Source: Blasia pusilla (Eukaryota; Marchantiophyta; Marchantiopsida; Blasiales). From it: a stretch of DNA of 64,000 nt. The DNA is taken from NCBI GenBank assembly GCA_050084515.1, contig CM114272.1, positions 16,492,001 to 16,556,000 of the forward strand, in the 5' to 3' direction. Below are positions 13,048-23,989 of the stretch, one piece after another (position 1 is the stretch's first letter; every line of letters begins with the position of its first letter). Under the pieces are notes generated by a model that saw only the letters and a program-made list of their open reading frames with translations, was not told where the DNA came from and ran no database searches. A program made the position numbers and the translations under genes.

Positions 13048-13980
13048 TTGCCTAATCTTCATCTCTCGATCTATATTTCTTTTGGACGGCTTCCACTACT
13101 TTTGCTTTGCTCGTTATTCTCATGCTTTCTCCAAACCACGTTTCATATGTCTTTTCATGTCTTCGATGACTTGCCTACCTTTACTTCTTTGTCATCAGAG
13201 ATGGAGTTGGATTCTCCATCTACTCGCTTGTCTGGTTTTACACGCCCTCCTACAGCTGTAACCTCTCCTCCTGGTTCACCTCCTCATCGTAGATCTCGCC
13301 ATTTTCCTCCAGATGCTAATACACCCATTACACTCGCTATATTTCTTCCGGATTCTCCTCTTCTCCCTTCTTCGTCTTGTCGTCTTGAGCCTAATCTTAA
13401 TCCATTATTATCGAATCCTTCTACTTTGCCATCCCCACATATCTCATCTATGCCCTTGCTTCCAACTCCCATCTATTCTACCAAAATCTCCCCTCTTCCT
13501 CCTCCTCCTTCACCAACCTACTTACCCCCTCATCGTCAGCCATCACCACCTCTTGCACCTCCTACCTCCTCTCCTTGTAACCCTTCTACTTCTCCATTTG
13601 TACCAAAGGTTCGTTGCATATCGTGTGGTAAGGAGTTTGCTCCTAATGGGATCAAAAGACATCAGCAGTACTGTCGATCCATGCATGGGTCTTCAATCCC
13701 TAACCCGATACCACCTCCTACGGCACTCCCCACAACAACTGCTTCGACTTGGTTAAGCCAAATTGATCTCCTTCGCTCTTTCCATCCAGGTCTTCCTCGT
13801 CCTAGACTCTACACTCGCATTCCTATTGCTCTTCGCCCTATCACCCAACAAGCTTTTCTTTTCCCATTGGAAAGGTTAGCGCGTGACCCCACAGATAGAA
13901 AATTCGTGGTATCTCCTATTACTCTTCCCACAATGGGTTTTAGTCCTCCCTTCAAGGGGTGGTGCAACGGGTCATCGTGA
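13048..13980 (+). pseudogene. N-terminal part of non-LTR element protein, zinc finger
   Basis: A 310-codon frame. The first 185 residues are Pro/Ser-rich and low in complexity. Residues about 189-208 form a C2HC finger, CISCGKEFAPNGIKRHQQYC, as in the DNA-binding N-termini of R2-type elements. The continuation is shifted into another frame near 13.95 kb. The true start may be internal (for example the ATG at 13201), since the first 50 residues look like chance hydrophobic coding. Confidence 0.6.
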
Positions 13981-14137
13981 AACCTCCACACGTATTCAAC
14001 GCTTTATGTTTGGAGATTGGGAGAATCTTCAGAATGAGCATGTACTTTGAGCAGAGGCCTTAGCTGCGGCTCATCCCACTCAACATGCCAATCATGGAAG
14101 GCCTTCAATACAACAACGCCTTCGACGAAGTCTACTT

Positions 14138-15750
14138 TTGGGGCAGGTTAGTGAGTTTTCACGTGCAGCTCGAGCATTGGGTCCTCTTTCTCCGGCGGTT
14201 TCAAGTGCGGAAACAATGGCTCTCTTAGAAGCTCTTCATCCTCCTTCAAGTGGCGATGCTCCATCTTTTGTGGAAGACTATACAGGGGACCTTGACTTGG
14301 AGCTTGACTTTGAGGTTTTCACAAGGGCTTTTTTGCATACTCCTCGCTTATCAGCAAGCGGGCTATCAAGGATGGTTTTTGAGCATCTTCGCGATTGCTT
14401 TATCCCAGCAGATTCAGCAAGTGGCTTTGTCTCTCTATATAAGGTGTGTGCACATATGGCGGCATGTCGTCTCCCATTCACTATCTCTAGGCTCTTAGGG
14501 GCTTGTTGCTTGTTGGCTATGGATAAGCCTCCTTCAAGTGTGCGCCCTTTGGCTATTGGAGAGGTTTTATACCGCTTGGTTAGTCGATCCCTATGCTTGC
14601 AATTTTTCCTCACTTTAGTGCCCACTTATTTCCTCATCAATTTGGAGTGGCAACTCCTGGAGGTTGTGAGGCTGTGGTGCATGGAATTCGCTCCACACTT
14701 GATATTCATCCAGATTGGGTAGCAATTCAAATCGATGTGGCTAATGCATTCAATTCAGTTTCTCGTGCGGCCATCTTTGAGGAGTTACGTTGTGCTGGAG
14801 GACAACTTGCAAGCGTCATTCTATGCCCATGATACGCCCATTATCTATTCCCATCATGCTACTTCTGGGGAATATAGTATTCTACAATCGGCTTGTGGCA
14901 CACGTCAAGGTGATCCCATGGGGGGCCCACTCTTTGCCATTGCCCATTTTCGTGCCCTTCGAGCATCAGCGCAAGCATTTCCATCTTGTCTTTTCCCTTC
15001 TATTGTTGATGACACTCACATTATAGGTCCTCCTTCTGAAGTGGTTCATGCTTATACCCATTTCGTGGAGAAACTCTCTTTCTTAAACCTTAAAGTCCAA
15101 CCTAGTAAATTTGGAGTATGGTCTCTCCTTCATGTCTTCCCTCAACATTCACCCCACCTACTCCTGATTTTCCCATCTACATTGTAGGGGTTAGAGTTCT
15201 TGGGGTCCCAATTGGCTTCATCGACTATGTCTCAAAGTTCTTGGATGAGGCCCTTTTGAAAGACGTGGAATGGCTTCATTTGTTACCTTATCTAGGGGAT
15301 CCCCAAGTGGCTTATGGGATTCTCTCCCAATGTTTTCTACGACGTCCTTCCTACCTTCTTCGCACTTGTCCTCCCACTTCAAGGTTCTTACATCGATTGG
15401 CCTCTTTTGATGCTTCTATCTTGGCAACTTTTGGTCAACTTCTTGGCCCAAATACCTTTGAGGGAGAAGTTGTTTCACGCCAAGCTATCTTGCCTATTTC
15501 TTTTGGAGGGGTGGGACTGTCCTCCATAGTCGTATCTGCTCCCGCAGCCTTTTTGGGGAGTTGGGCGTTGGTAGCACCGATTATGGCTTCAAGGTTTCTC
15601 CAAGGAGATACACCTATCTTGATGGATCATACATGTAGAGGAGGGGGACTTGTTATTTCAACAACAACTGAGATCTGCACGAGCTCTTCTTCCTCTTGCT
15701 ACACAAGAAATTCTACCCCCTTTCCGTCAACTGATTACAGAAGGGCTTGA
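14138..15750 (+). pseudogene. Reverse transcriptase of non-LTR element
   Basis: Spread over three frames. 14138-14722: SASGLSRMVFEHLRDCFIPA and SSVRPLAIGEVLYRLVSR. 14593-14832: FGVATPGGCEAVVHGIRS and the motif A region VAIQIDVANAFNSVSR. 14735-15187: motif B CGTRQGDPMGGPLFAIAHF, motif C SIVDDTHIIGPP and LKVQPSKFG. 15118-15750 is the thumb: VRVLGVPIGFIDYVSKFLDE and FGGVGLSSIVVSAPAAFLGS. Both catalytic Asp residues of motif C are present (VDD). The enzyme would copy element RNA at a nicked target. Confidence 0.82.
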
Positions 15751-16462
15751 TCAACTTCAAGAGCATATCTCCGAGAATCTGCATCAAATCAACTTTTCCA
15801 ACATTCTCTCCGAGGCATCCTATGACGCTAATCGAGCTCGTCTACGTTCATGTGCGGGTACCGGAGCGGGGGCATGGCTTACTGCAAATCCTCTTATTCT
15901 TCCATTTCGTCTTCCTCGAAGTATATTCTCGATAGCTTTGCGGTTACGTCTTGGACTTCCCCATCCTTCTTTCTTAGGTGTGCCGAATTGTGTATGCGGG
16001 GATCCCATTGATGCCAAGGGTATACATATTCTCCGATGTGCACATGATGGAGAACGAACGGCCATACATGATGTCATTAGAGAGGCGGCAGCATCGGTGG
16101 CTCGTACTGCATGATACACCGTTGGGCAAGAGCAACTCCACGTCCTACCTTCAACCACACAAGCAACCTCTCGTCGGAGAGTGGATCTTGTTATGTGTCG
16201 AGGTGGATTGCAGACACTAGGTGATGTGGTGGTTTCTAATCCAACACATTCTGACTTGGTGTGTCAAGCCGCACATACCAAAGGTTTGGTGGCCGAAGCT
16301 GCAGCAAGAATCAAGGAGTTAAGTTATGTTGTGAGACATGCGACTGATGGATTTATTCCTTTTGCATTGGAAGTATTCGGTCATTTATATATGTCTTTTG
16401 ATACTTTCGTGAAAACATGTGCTCACCACTCCCTCGAGAATCCCTCCCTCCCATTCCCGTAG
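15650..16462 (+). pseudogene. Zinc knuckle and restriction-like endonuclease of non-LTR element
   Basis: The frame 15650-16114 ends with the Cys/His box CVCGDPIDAKGIHILRC and ERTAIHDVIREAAA, which precede the nuclease in R2-type elements. After a frame change, 16181-16462 gives RRVDLVMCRGG, the PD-(D/E)xK-like TLGDVVVSNPTHSD, AAARIKELSY and GFIPFALEVFGHLYMSFDTF. This nuclease would nick the target site. Short frames after 16440 (ALQRAQALALIRRAEVVGSR) complete the C-terminus at about 16622. Confidence 0.78.
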
Positions 16463-16889
16463 TCCTTCTCTCTCGATAGTTACTACTTATTTTCGGCAAT
16501 GCATCTCAGTGGCCTTACAACGTGCACAAGCCTTGGCATTGATACGTCGTGCGGAGGTGGTGGGGAGTCGCTTGCCTCGTCGTCCATTCATGTCTGACCA
16601 ACCACTCGTGTTCTTGTTTTAGGCTATCAATCGTGTAGCTCGTTGAGCCGATGTTTGCGTCGGCTTGTTGCCATTTTCTTTTTGCATTCTTGTATGCATT
16701 TTTTGACTCCTCTTTTGAGTTGTTATTACCTTTCTTTGTCCTCTTCTGAGGTTTCTTTTATAATAAAGTGGATATATTTTTTATATGGACTCCTTTGTCT
16801 AGAGATGAAGTCTCCACGTCCGCAGGAAGTCATTGAGAATATTTGCATCTTGAAAGGCTTCGCGGGAAATAGTATTGTGGGCAGTTTTT

Positions 16890-17085
16890 CGTGACAACCG
16901 GTACATTTCCGGTCTCTTTAAATTTGAACGGAAATTTTCAAACTTTTTTGCATTCCGGTCGGCTAAATACAAAAGAAACCATGTCTGAACCATCTGTTTC
17001 TAGCGGGTAAGTGAGAAATTGAATCGGAAATTCTCGATTCTTCCGGCTAGCTCAACACGTAACCCCGGTTCTCTTCGGACATTGA
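16890..17085. repeat. Short dispersed repeat, copy a
   Basis: About 190 bp running from CAACCGGTACATTTCCGGT to CACGTAACCCCGG. The second copy is at 44.58 kb, and a weaker relative lies near 19.88-20.02 kb (AAATCGGAAATTCTCAATTTT). The shared landmarks are ACCGGTAC, ACAAAGAAACC-like, AAATCGGAAA and CGTAACCCCGG. There are no coding signatures. It lies within the 3' part assigned to the non-LTR element and may mark an insertion there. Confidence 0.5.
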
Positions 17086-17409
17086 TTGTGGGTCCTTTTA
17101 TTTGGGCAAATTATTCAACGTAGAGGTTTAGAGAGTGATGTTATCCCTTAAGTCTTTTGATTCGGGCAAAGGCATTTATTTTGGGTGTTTGGAGTCTAGT
17201 GGAAGTCGGCTTCTTTGTGGTTCATAAAAGCCAAAAATTGAAGGAGTTGGATTAATTAAGAACATCCTTTTGCGAAATGATTTAGAACTTAGGGCCGGTT
17301 ATGGCCTACACGTTTTGGCTCTCTATACCCCTCCCCCCCCTTCCCTCTTTTGTATCTCTGATGGGTTTTTCATCAAGTGTTTTTATTGAAGTTCATTACT
17401 CTCCTGCTT

Positions 17410-18480
17410 GGAGGAATAGGATACCTTATTTTTGTGCGATTGCTCTACGGGATCATGAATTTTAGTACATATTCAGACCAAGATCACTAGGCCCAAAACA
17501 AAGTCTTACCGCTACCTTTATCAATTAACTAGCTTAGAAAAAAGGAAGACGAGAATGAAATCTGCAAGAGTGAGTACTGAGTAGTCATGGTGAAACCATA
17601 TCCACTAGGGTCCGTGTTAATTATTCACCATTAATGGGTAATTAAATTATTTGATATTTAAAAAATTAATTTCAAATGATCTTTGCGTTAAGAGATGAGC
17701 GACGATGTTATTGACTTATAGGTACCAATAAAAGAAGTGTTCTAAAATCAAGATGGAATTCTTGGATAGACATCTCTACTATTATCAGAGGAGTGATTTT
17801 CAAATGGCGACAACGGAGAGTTCACCACGTGTCTTTTGAATCCAAAATATACGACATGTGGCATGGGCATTCAGTTAGGGGGACATTCAAGCAGCGGAAT
17901 GGGGTGTTCACGGTCAGGGACCATGGAGTCGACCAGAACGGGGCGTTTAGGGTCAGGGACCGTGGAGTGGACCGTGCCCTCACGGGTCCTAACTAGTATA
18001 TGTGTGTTGTGTGAGATACAATCATTTACTTGATACAGAAAGGTTGTTGTTTACTAGGGATAAAATAAGAAAAGCTGGTATTAGTTTTTCCCACTGTAGC
18101 AAACAAAAATATTATCATATAAGTCCAATAACAAAATTCATATAATAATTATTTATTTATATTTATATTTATATACTAATTGGAAGATGTATTGTTTTCC
18201 TAGTTGCTCTTGCTCCGCTCCTAGTCTAGCTCCTAGTGTGTCACTAGATCTCTCAAAAATAATTTAGTCATCTTAATGGGACCATATAGAGACATTGAAA
18301 CATGAATTATAGGGATCCGTACATTGTACGCACTCTAAAAAGTATTTGAAACGTAGATAAGCTAGTAAGAGTTTGTGAGATGCACTTTTTTCTTTCAATG
18401 TCAAATTTCAGATTTTATATGTACGAATAAATAAATAAAAATCTTAGATAGTCCAAAATGTAATTGTTAGATTTATGATA
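17410..18480. other. Intergenic, no gene seen
   Basis: Short frames only. Two GTCAGGGACC(A/G)TGGAGT units near 17916 and 17953 form a small direct duplication. Confidence 0.5.
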
Positions 18481-18490
18481 TCACAATAGC

Positions 18491-19013
18491 AGGGTTGCAC
18501 ATAGACATGTCCATGTCCGCGGACTTATGTCTGTCCCTAGGACAGACATGTTCGTGCGGGTCCAGGTATCTGGGGCCCGCACCCAAGCACGTCGAGCCCG
18601 CATTGGTTTGTGGCTAGTAGTAGGCCTGCATGGGCGGATTGGGCTCCCATTGGGCCAACTCGGGGCCCGCACATGGCAAGCTCAGGGCCCGCGGCTTAGC
18701 CCGCCTAATGGGGGCCCATCCCACCTTGTGCAGGCTTAGCTTCACGCCATGAGCCCGCCCGCACATTGGGCCAGCTCAAGGCCTACAACTAAGCCTGCAA
18801 TCATCCATATGGGCCCTACATAGGCCTAAGCCCACCCATTGGGAGTCCCGTCCGCCCGGCAGCCTTGCCGCGGCTGCACGTGGGCCAAAAAAGTGGTAGG
18901 GGTTCGGCCAACCCAAGTATCCGCTACAGGCTTGGTGGGCACTGGGCTCGTTGGGGGGGGCTCGAATGCGGGCCACAGATACCCACGCGACATGTTCGTT
19001 TTTGTGTAACCTT
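18491..19013 (+). mobile_element. MITE with GC-rich interior
   Basis: Starts AGGGTTGCACATAGACATG and ends CATGTTCGTTTTTGTGTAACCTT, inverted versions of each other with mismatches. CACAATA occurs immediately outside both ends (18482-18488 and 19015-19021), the core of a probable 9-10 bp target duplication. The interior is much richer in GC than its surroundings, with repeated GGGCCCGCA-like words. Confidence 0.6.
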
Positions 19014-19234
19014 GCACAATACGCCATTTTTCCACTCTATCAAAGAAATTTACTGTTATTTTTCATAAGTAAAACCTTGTAAAATATGAATTTTTGTAAA
19101 AAAATTTTGATTAAAATGATAAATTACAAATAAACACTATAAATATATTGAGGAAAATGAAAAAGAAATCTATAACTTTGAACCTTCCCTTCTCTAATTT
19201 TTTTCTCATTAGAAATTTCTAACCCCTAATATTC

Positions 19235-19553
19235 ATGGTTGTACAAAAATGGACAAGTCCTTCCCTAGGGACATGGACATACAAGTGTGGATATGTCCAC
19301 GGACATGCATTGCAAGAGGTGGGACTCACAATTATAGCTCGTGGTGGAAGGAAGGCAAGGGCGGATAGGGCAATAAGAGAGGAGGGAGTGGAGATGGAGG
19401 AAGGAAGAAACGGGAAAGTGCAGAACATGAAGGCAAGTATGAGGGATGAGAAGTAAGGGGAAGGTGGGGCCCACATAGACAAGTCATTCCATAGGTCGGA
19501 CGTAAGTCTACATACATAGACATGCCCACGGTCGCGAGCTTTGTCCACATGCT
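19235..19553 (+). mobile_element. MITE, same family as 31,077-31,350
   Basis: Starts ATGGTTGTACAAAAATGGAC and ends CTTTGTCCACATGCTACCTT. The interior matches the 31 kb copy (GGGCAATAAGAGAGGAGGGA, GGAAGGTGGGGCCCACAT). Its flanks, CTAATATTC and TTAACATTG, may be a decayed target duplication. No genes. Confidence 0.6.
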
Positions 19554-19559
19554 ACCTTG

Positions 19560-22500
19560 TTAACATTGGGCAATTTTTTATATTTTTTAGTTTGAAGCAA
19601 AAGAAAGCCTAAGGAAAAATAAATTGGGATGGTCTTGAAATACACCCAACCCTTAACTAAAACTTTTCAACATAAATAATCAAGCAAAAATTCATGAAAA
19701 AATAAGAAATTGGAACTCCTAAAAATAATTTGAAATTTTAAAACACATAAACCTTTCACTCCCTCTCCTCTCTCATCACCAACCATCTCCTCCTCACCAC
19801 CCCTTATTTAATTCCCTCATCTTATTCCCTTAATCTAAACCATGGGAGCTTTTTCTAAGGACCCATTACTTCGCGGGGGATTTCCCATCGGCAACAGTAA
19901 TTCCGATTTGGAACAGGTTTTCAAATATGATATACAAAAAAGCAAGATAAATCCAACCTGATTTTGGTAGGCAATTTCAAAATAAATCGGAAATTCTCAA
20001 TTTTAACCGCCCCTTTACTCTCCTTCACCTTCTTCCCTCGATTTAAACCGCTCCCTCAAAATTACAGCGTAAACATCGGAGAAATCCTTTGTGATTTATT
20101 TTTGCAGTGAACTCGAGTTTTGAGCGATGTAAATTCGAGGGCACATGAGGGATCCCTGAGTCGCATGCGTGGCGTTGAATACAGCCAATTCAAATAGAGC
20201 CATGCAAAGACTACGACTGCTACTTGACCTTGGAGGTCCAAAGAGTACACTTTTGGTCAATTCTTAAGACGGGAGAACAGGGCACTCATGCATAGAGACT
20301 CATCGTTAAAGCTATCTCCACTTCTACTACTTTAGGTCCAACCGAAGACTAGGCTTGCGGAGAATTTCTAGCATGTGAAGAAAAGGGGATTGAAGAAACC
20401 TCACGACGAAATACCTCTAAAGTGGTGGGGTTATGGCGTGCAGAGATATTCTCGCAAGCTAAGCGCGTGAACTAGAAAATTCTCCAGACGTATGTGAAAT
20501 TTTAATGAAACCTCGAGAAGTGCATAAGAATGGTTTATTTTATTGGAAAAAGTTATGGGCCAACATTCTCCCGATATTCCTCGTCGAAAACACATCAAGA
20601 ACAGCCCGATGATAGATAGGGTTTTAAGTGGGGGATTCTGGTTCGCAAATGGCCAACGCTAAAGCACCTACTTCATACTTCGGTTTGGGTTACCGGACTG
20701 TTGCCGATCTGACGTGGCCGGCGTAGAGCTATCGGACCCGTCCGTCCCTTTCTTACAACCTATGACGAAAATAAAAATCATGCCCGCCCATAGAGCGAAA
20801 GGATGATGCTCTACAAAAGAGAGCGCTTCTGTTCGCGACCGGCAGTGACTCAAAGCAGATAGCCCCCGAGATTGCGAACACTCGCTCGCGGGATGTTATG
20901 TACAGGTGGACGGCTTGTCCGACCTGGAGCCAATCCCACTCGCGAGCAATGGATTTGTGTAGAGGGTACTCCGGAGGCAGGTCTACGTGGAGGGGAGCGA
21001 CTTTTTCTTGAAGAAGCGGGAGAAACATGGATTTGTGTAGTCGGCCGAAGGCGGATGTGTGTGCTGGCGGGCGAATTTTTTGTTTCTTTTTGGAGAATGG
21101 GTGGACTTGGCTTAGTCAATCGTTTGGGACGAAAGCGTTCTAGACTTGGGAAGTTGGGAATGTTGTGTGAGGAGGAGAGATCCCCAAGATGTAACAATAA
21201 TGGCTCGTCTCCCCCTTCGTCCTTTCGTCTGGCGAAGCACGTTTTATCCATTTTTTGACGTCTAGTAAGGAGTTTACCAACTTCACCATCAGCAAGAAAC
21301 TCAAAGAGTCACTTTTCCAGAACATCAAAGAGATTCTATGGTGCCGCTATAAATCAGGTGAATGCCCCAATGCCGCAGCACAGCATTTCGAAGCTCGCTT
21401 AGAGTTGGGTCTCGCTAGCCCACAATCATCCCCACCTACTCACTCTATGCACGCCCTAGCAATCGAGTAAATACCCTCTATCTGTGCGAGGATAGTTTCT
21501 TGATTCGTAAGAAGGGCGCAGTAAACAACATTTACGGGCTACGGTTATTACCGACAAGGGGCTTAAATCTAAAGTTGAAGAAACCGTCAAGGACAGTTGT
21601 GACGGCCGTCAAATGGCCCGTCTCTGAAATCACAGATCCGAAAGTTGCGGCTCCGATATTCACGGTAAGCAGACGTTCGCGACACTGGATACGACCTTTT
21701 GCGTTGAAGAGATAGGCGATCATTTGATATTTTGCCATGATTTGCGAAGAGATGTGGCCCGCAACTGTCGTGAATGTCAGCCGTTGAAGATCTCTTCATT
21801 ACCTTTTGAAAATCTGGACGGGCTGGGCGAGTACCAGAGGGAAACCGGACACCAGTGCGATGTCAATCGTTACGGGTATGTTTGCATAAACGAAAGTTCA
21901 ATCCGTGTAGAACTAAATACAGATTTTCTGCGTCTCATTGTACTCGATGTGGGAGCGCTGTTTCGGAAAAATCTTGAAGCCTGCAGAAGGTAAATTTACA
22001 ATACGCGGGTGATTTGCACTGAAAAATCTTTTGAAGGACTGTCGGCGTAAACCATCATTTACTCAGAACGGGAATGAGAGACGATACGAACTTCATTCAC
22101 GTATGCATTCCACATGCGGTGTAGTTCCCATACCCTCACATACGAGTTCCTCACAAATCCATGTCATTGACCGTGCTCGCGTTCGCGAGTTCGTCGCAGA
22201 TGAGTAGTCAAGGTGCGCCAGGCAGGTATGAAATCTTGACGCGGTCCAAGCCGGTCACGAGGTAAACTGATTTGTGGTCCCTCGACGTTGCAATTGGTTG
22301 TTGGAAAAGACGGAGATAATACAGAATGGTACTCGAGAACTTCAGTGAGGGTAAATAGTGGGCTTTCCAAAGATTCGTTGTTACCATATTCATACTAGTA
22401 AAGAAAGATTGAAGACCAAGGGTTTGACGAAATCGCCCCACCACTAAACTCCTGCATTCACTCGGTAAAAGTCGAGAAAATTAGTACACTTTTCTGTACA

Positions 22501-22700
22501 ATTCCCCGGGCTCTAGCTTCTTCAAGTTTGAGATTGTTGGAGCCAGGAAGAACAAAATTTAACGAGACCAGGCAGAGCACGTCGCTTCCGATGCATGCTG
22601 CTAACGTCAAATCGATTCATGAACATTTAACCGATCTAGTGCAATAAGAATCTATGTCTCTTCCAGGCGGCATTGCGGGACGTTCTCCCTCCGGTCCCTG
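19560..22700. other. Intergenic, no gene supported
   Basis: GC content rises after about 20.6 kb, with overlapping frames on both strands at 20.75-21.26 and 21.5-22.0 kb. None shows a domain I can name with confidence. This region lies downstream of the F-box gene. Confidence 0.45.
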
Positions 22701-22708
22701 CCCTGTAA

Positions 22709-23983
22709 TCACTTCCGAAGAGTGGTTGGACTACCAGTCGTACCTGTGTGTCCTATCCTTGAAAAACACGTACATTGTGGAGCTAAACCATCCTTGCGAA
22801 CGGTGTGACAATTTGCAGCTCGCGATCGGCCGACTGGGACGTCAAGCCTAGGTTTGAAGCAGAGACCGTTCCAGGCGTAGTAGTACCTGTTATTATCCAG
22901 GGAGCAAGAGGGTAACCAGGACCACGATCGTTCCGAGATAGAGTACATGAGAACGTCTTGGCTACCCCAGCCTCTAAAGAACAATGAATCCCCACTACCC
23001 ACGCAACGCCAGTGCCTGATAGTTGAATGACTCGAAGTTGTAACTAAATTCAGTATCTCTGATGGCATTCTGTCGACTTCAATCCACTGGACTTTCCCTT
23101 GCTGGAAATGCTCGACGAGCTCCCAAATCCTGATGCTATCGTTGCTCGAAACACCAGCCACCATGAAGAGCCGGTTATTCAACTCCACTAGGTTGGGGCA
23201 CTCGACATCCGCGATCGGTACTTCGATCTCCCTCCAAAGTTCGGTCTTCAGATCAAAAGCCACAATGCTGTAAGGCTTCCGCATGATCGAGTAGACCGAC
23301 CAGTTGCAGCACACATTCCACCTCGTCAATCGAGACACGGTATCATGGGGAAACGAGCTCTCGCACACTTTCCACGCATCCGTTGCGGAATCGTAGATCT
23401 CCGTGACCGTCATGAGACCCGCAGGAAGCTCTTGAAAGCAGTAAGTCCCGACTGTCACCACCTTGTACTGCTTTGTCAAGGGATCAACCAACATTCCCGC
23501 AACGCAAAGGCCAGGCCACGAGCATGTCCTCAATGTGTCCGGCAACTGTCTGCAATTAGTCGTGACGGGATTCCACACGAACAGCTCCGATGTCACCATT
23601 GTCCAGTCTTCTTGACGTGCATACTTGGTCAAACACACCAACCCGTCCTTCGTGGCTTCAGGAACTACTGTATCGTCGAAGTTGACCATGTTTATCGTGG
23701 GAACGGTGGTGATATGCCATTTCTTTAGAGAAGGGGCGTAGAAGGCCAACTTGTTCCGAGTCACTGCACCACTTAAAAACCACGTCTCTTCTTGAGATGG
23801 CGCCTGGTAGACCTCATGCAAAAACGTCGGTGAAGAAAGCAAGCAGTTCCAACTCTTGCACACGGAGCGGAACCTGAGAAGTGCTTGGAAAGGCAGACGG
23901 GCTAGGACCCACTCCATCAGCTCTGACGGCAAATTACTCCACAGAGTGGCCTCCATGGACTGCATTTCTTCCGCGCGCCGCAT
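22709..23983 (-). CDS. F-box protein with kelch-like C-terminal region
   Basis: An intronless 424-aa reading frame. Residues about 14-50 are a clear F-box (LPSELMEWVLARLPFQALLR, followed by FRSVCKSWNCLL), the Skp1-binding surface of SCF ubiquitin ligases. The rest has spaced kelch-like or F-box-associated blades, such as LFVWNPVTTNCRQLP, TEIYDSATDAWKVCE, SIVAFDLKTELWREI and LMYSISERSWSWLP. Such proteins act as substrate receptors for ubiquitination; the substrate cannot be told from sequence. I chose ATG 23983 because an in-frame TGA lies nine bases upstream (TGA GCA GTG ATG). The length is typical of plant F-box/kelch proteins. The last 40 or so residues (after about 385) are less blade-like. 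Upstream lies GC-rich DNA, plausibly the promoter and 5' UTR. There are no stops or frameshifts, so it is probably functional. Confidence 0.88.
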   Translation of the reverse strand: MRRAEEMQSMEATLWSNLPSELMEWVLARLPFQALLRFRSVCKSWNCLLSSPTFLHEVYQAPSQEETWFLSGAVTRNKLAFYAPSLKKWHITTVPTINMVNFDDTVVPEATKDGLVCLTKYARQEDWTMVTSELFVWNPVTTNCRQLPDTLRTCSWPGLCVAGMLVDPLTKQYKVVTVGTYCFQELPAGLMTVTEIYDSATDAWKVCESSFPHDTVSRLTRWNVCCNWSVYSIMRKPYSIVAFDLKTELWREIEVPIADVECPNLVELNNRLFMVAGVSSNDSIRIWELVEHFQQGKVQWIEVDRMPSEILNLVTTSSHSTIRHWRCVGSGDSLFFRGWGSQDVLMYSISERSWSWLPSCSLDNNRYYYAWNGLCFKPRLDVPVGRSRAANCHTVRKDGLAPQCTCFSRIGHTGTTGSPTTLRK

Positions 23984-23989
23984 CACTGC

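Larger units (their letters stand above)
13048..17400 (+). mobile_element. R2-superclade-like non-LTR retrotransposon, frameshifted
   Basis: A single-ORF type element: N-terminal zinc finger (13.6 kb), reverse transcriptase (14.3-15.2 kb) and C-terminal zinc knuckle with restriction-like endonuclease (15.97-16.45 kb). This layout is that of R2, NeSL, Hero and Utopia type elements rather than LINE/L1 types, which carry an apurinic endonuclease upstream. At least four frame changes break it. The 3' UTR runs from about 16620 to about 17400 and resembles the fragment at 26.6-27.0 kb, which helps place the end. The left boundary is uncertain; pyrimidine-rich DNA from about 12.6 kb may be the 5' UTR. 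Confidence 0.8.

Noticed and set aside
20753-21028. Possible hAT transposase C-terminus on the - strand (RERVFAISGAICF resembles the ASERVFSxxG dimerisation motif)
   Set aside because: Only one short phrase matches, with no supporting hAT blocks upstream or downstream; too weak to call.
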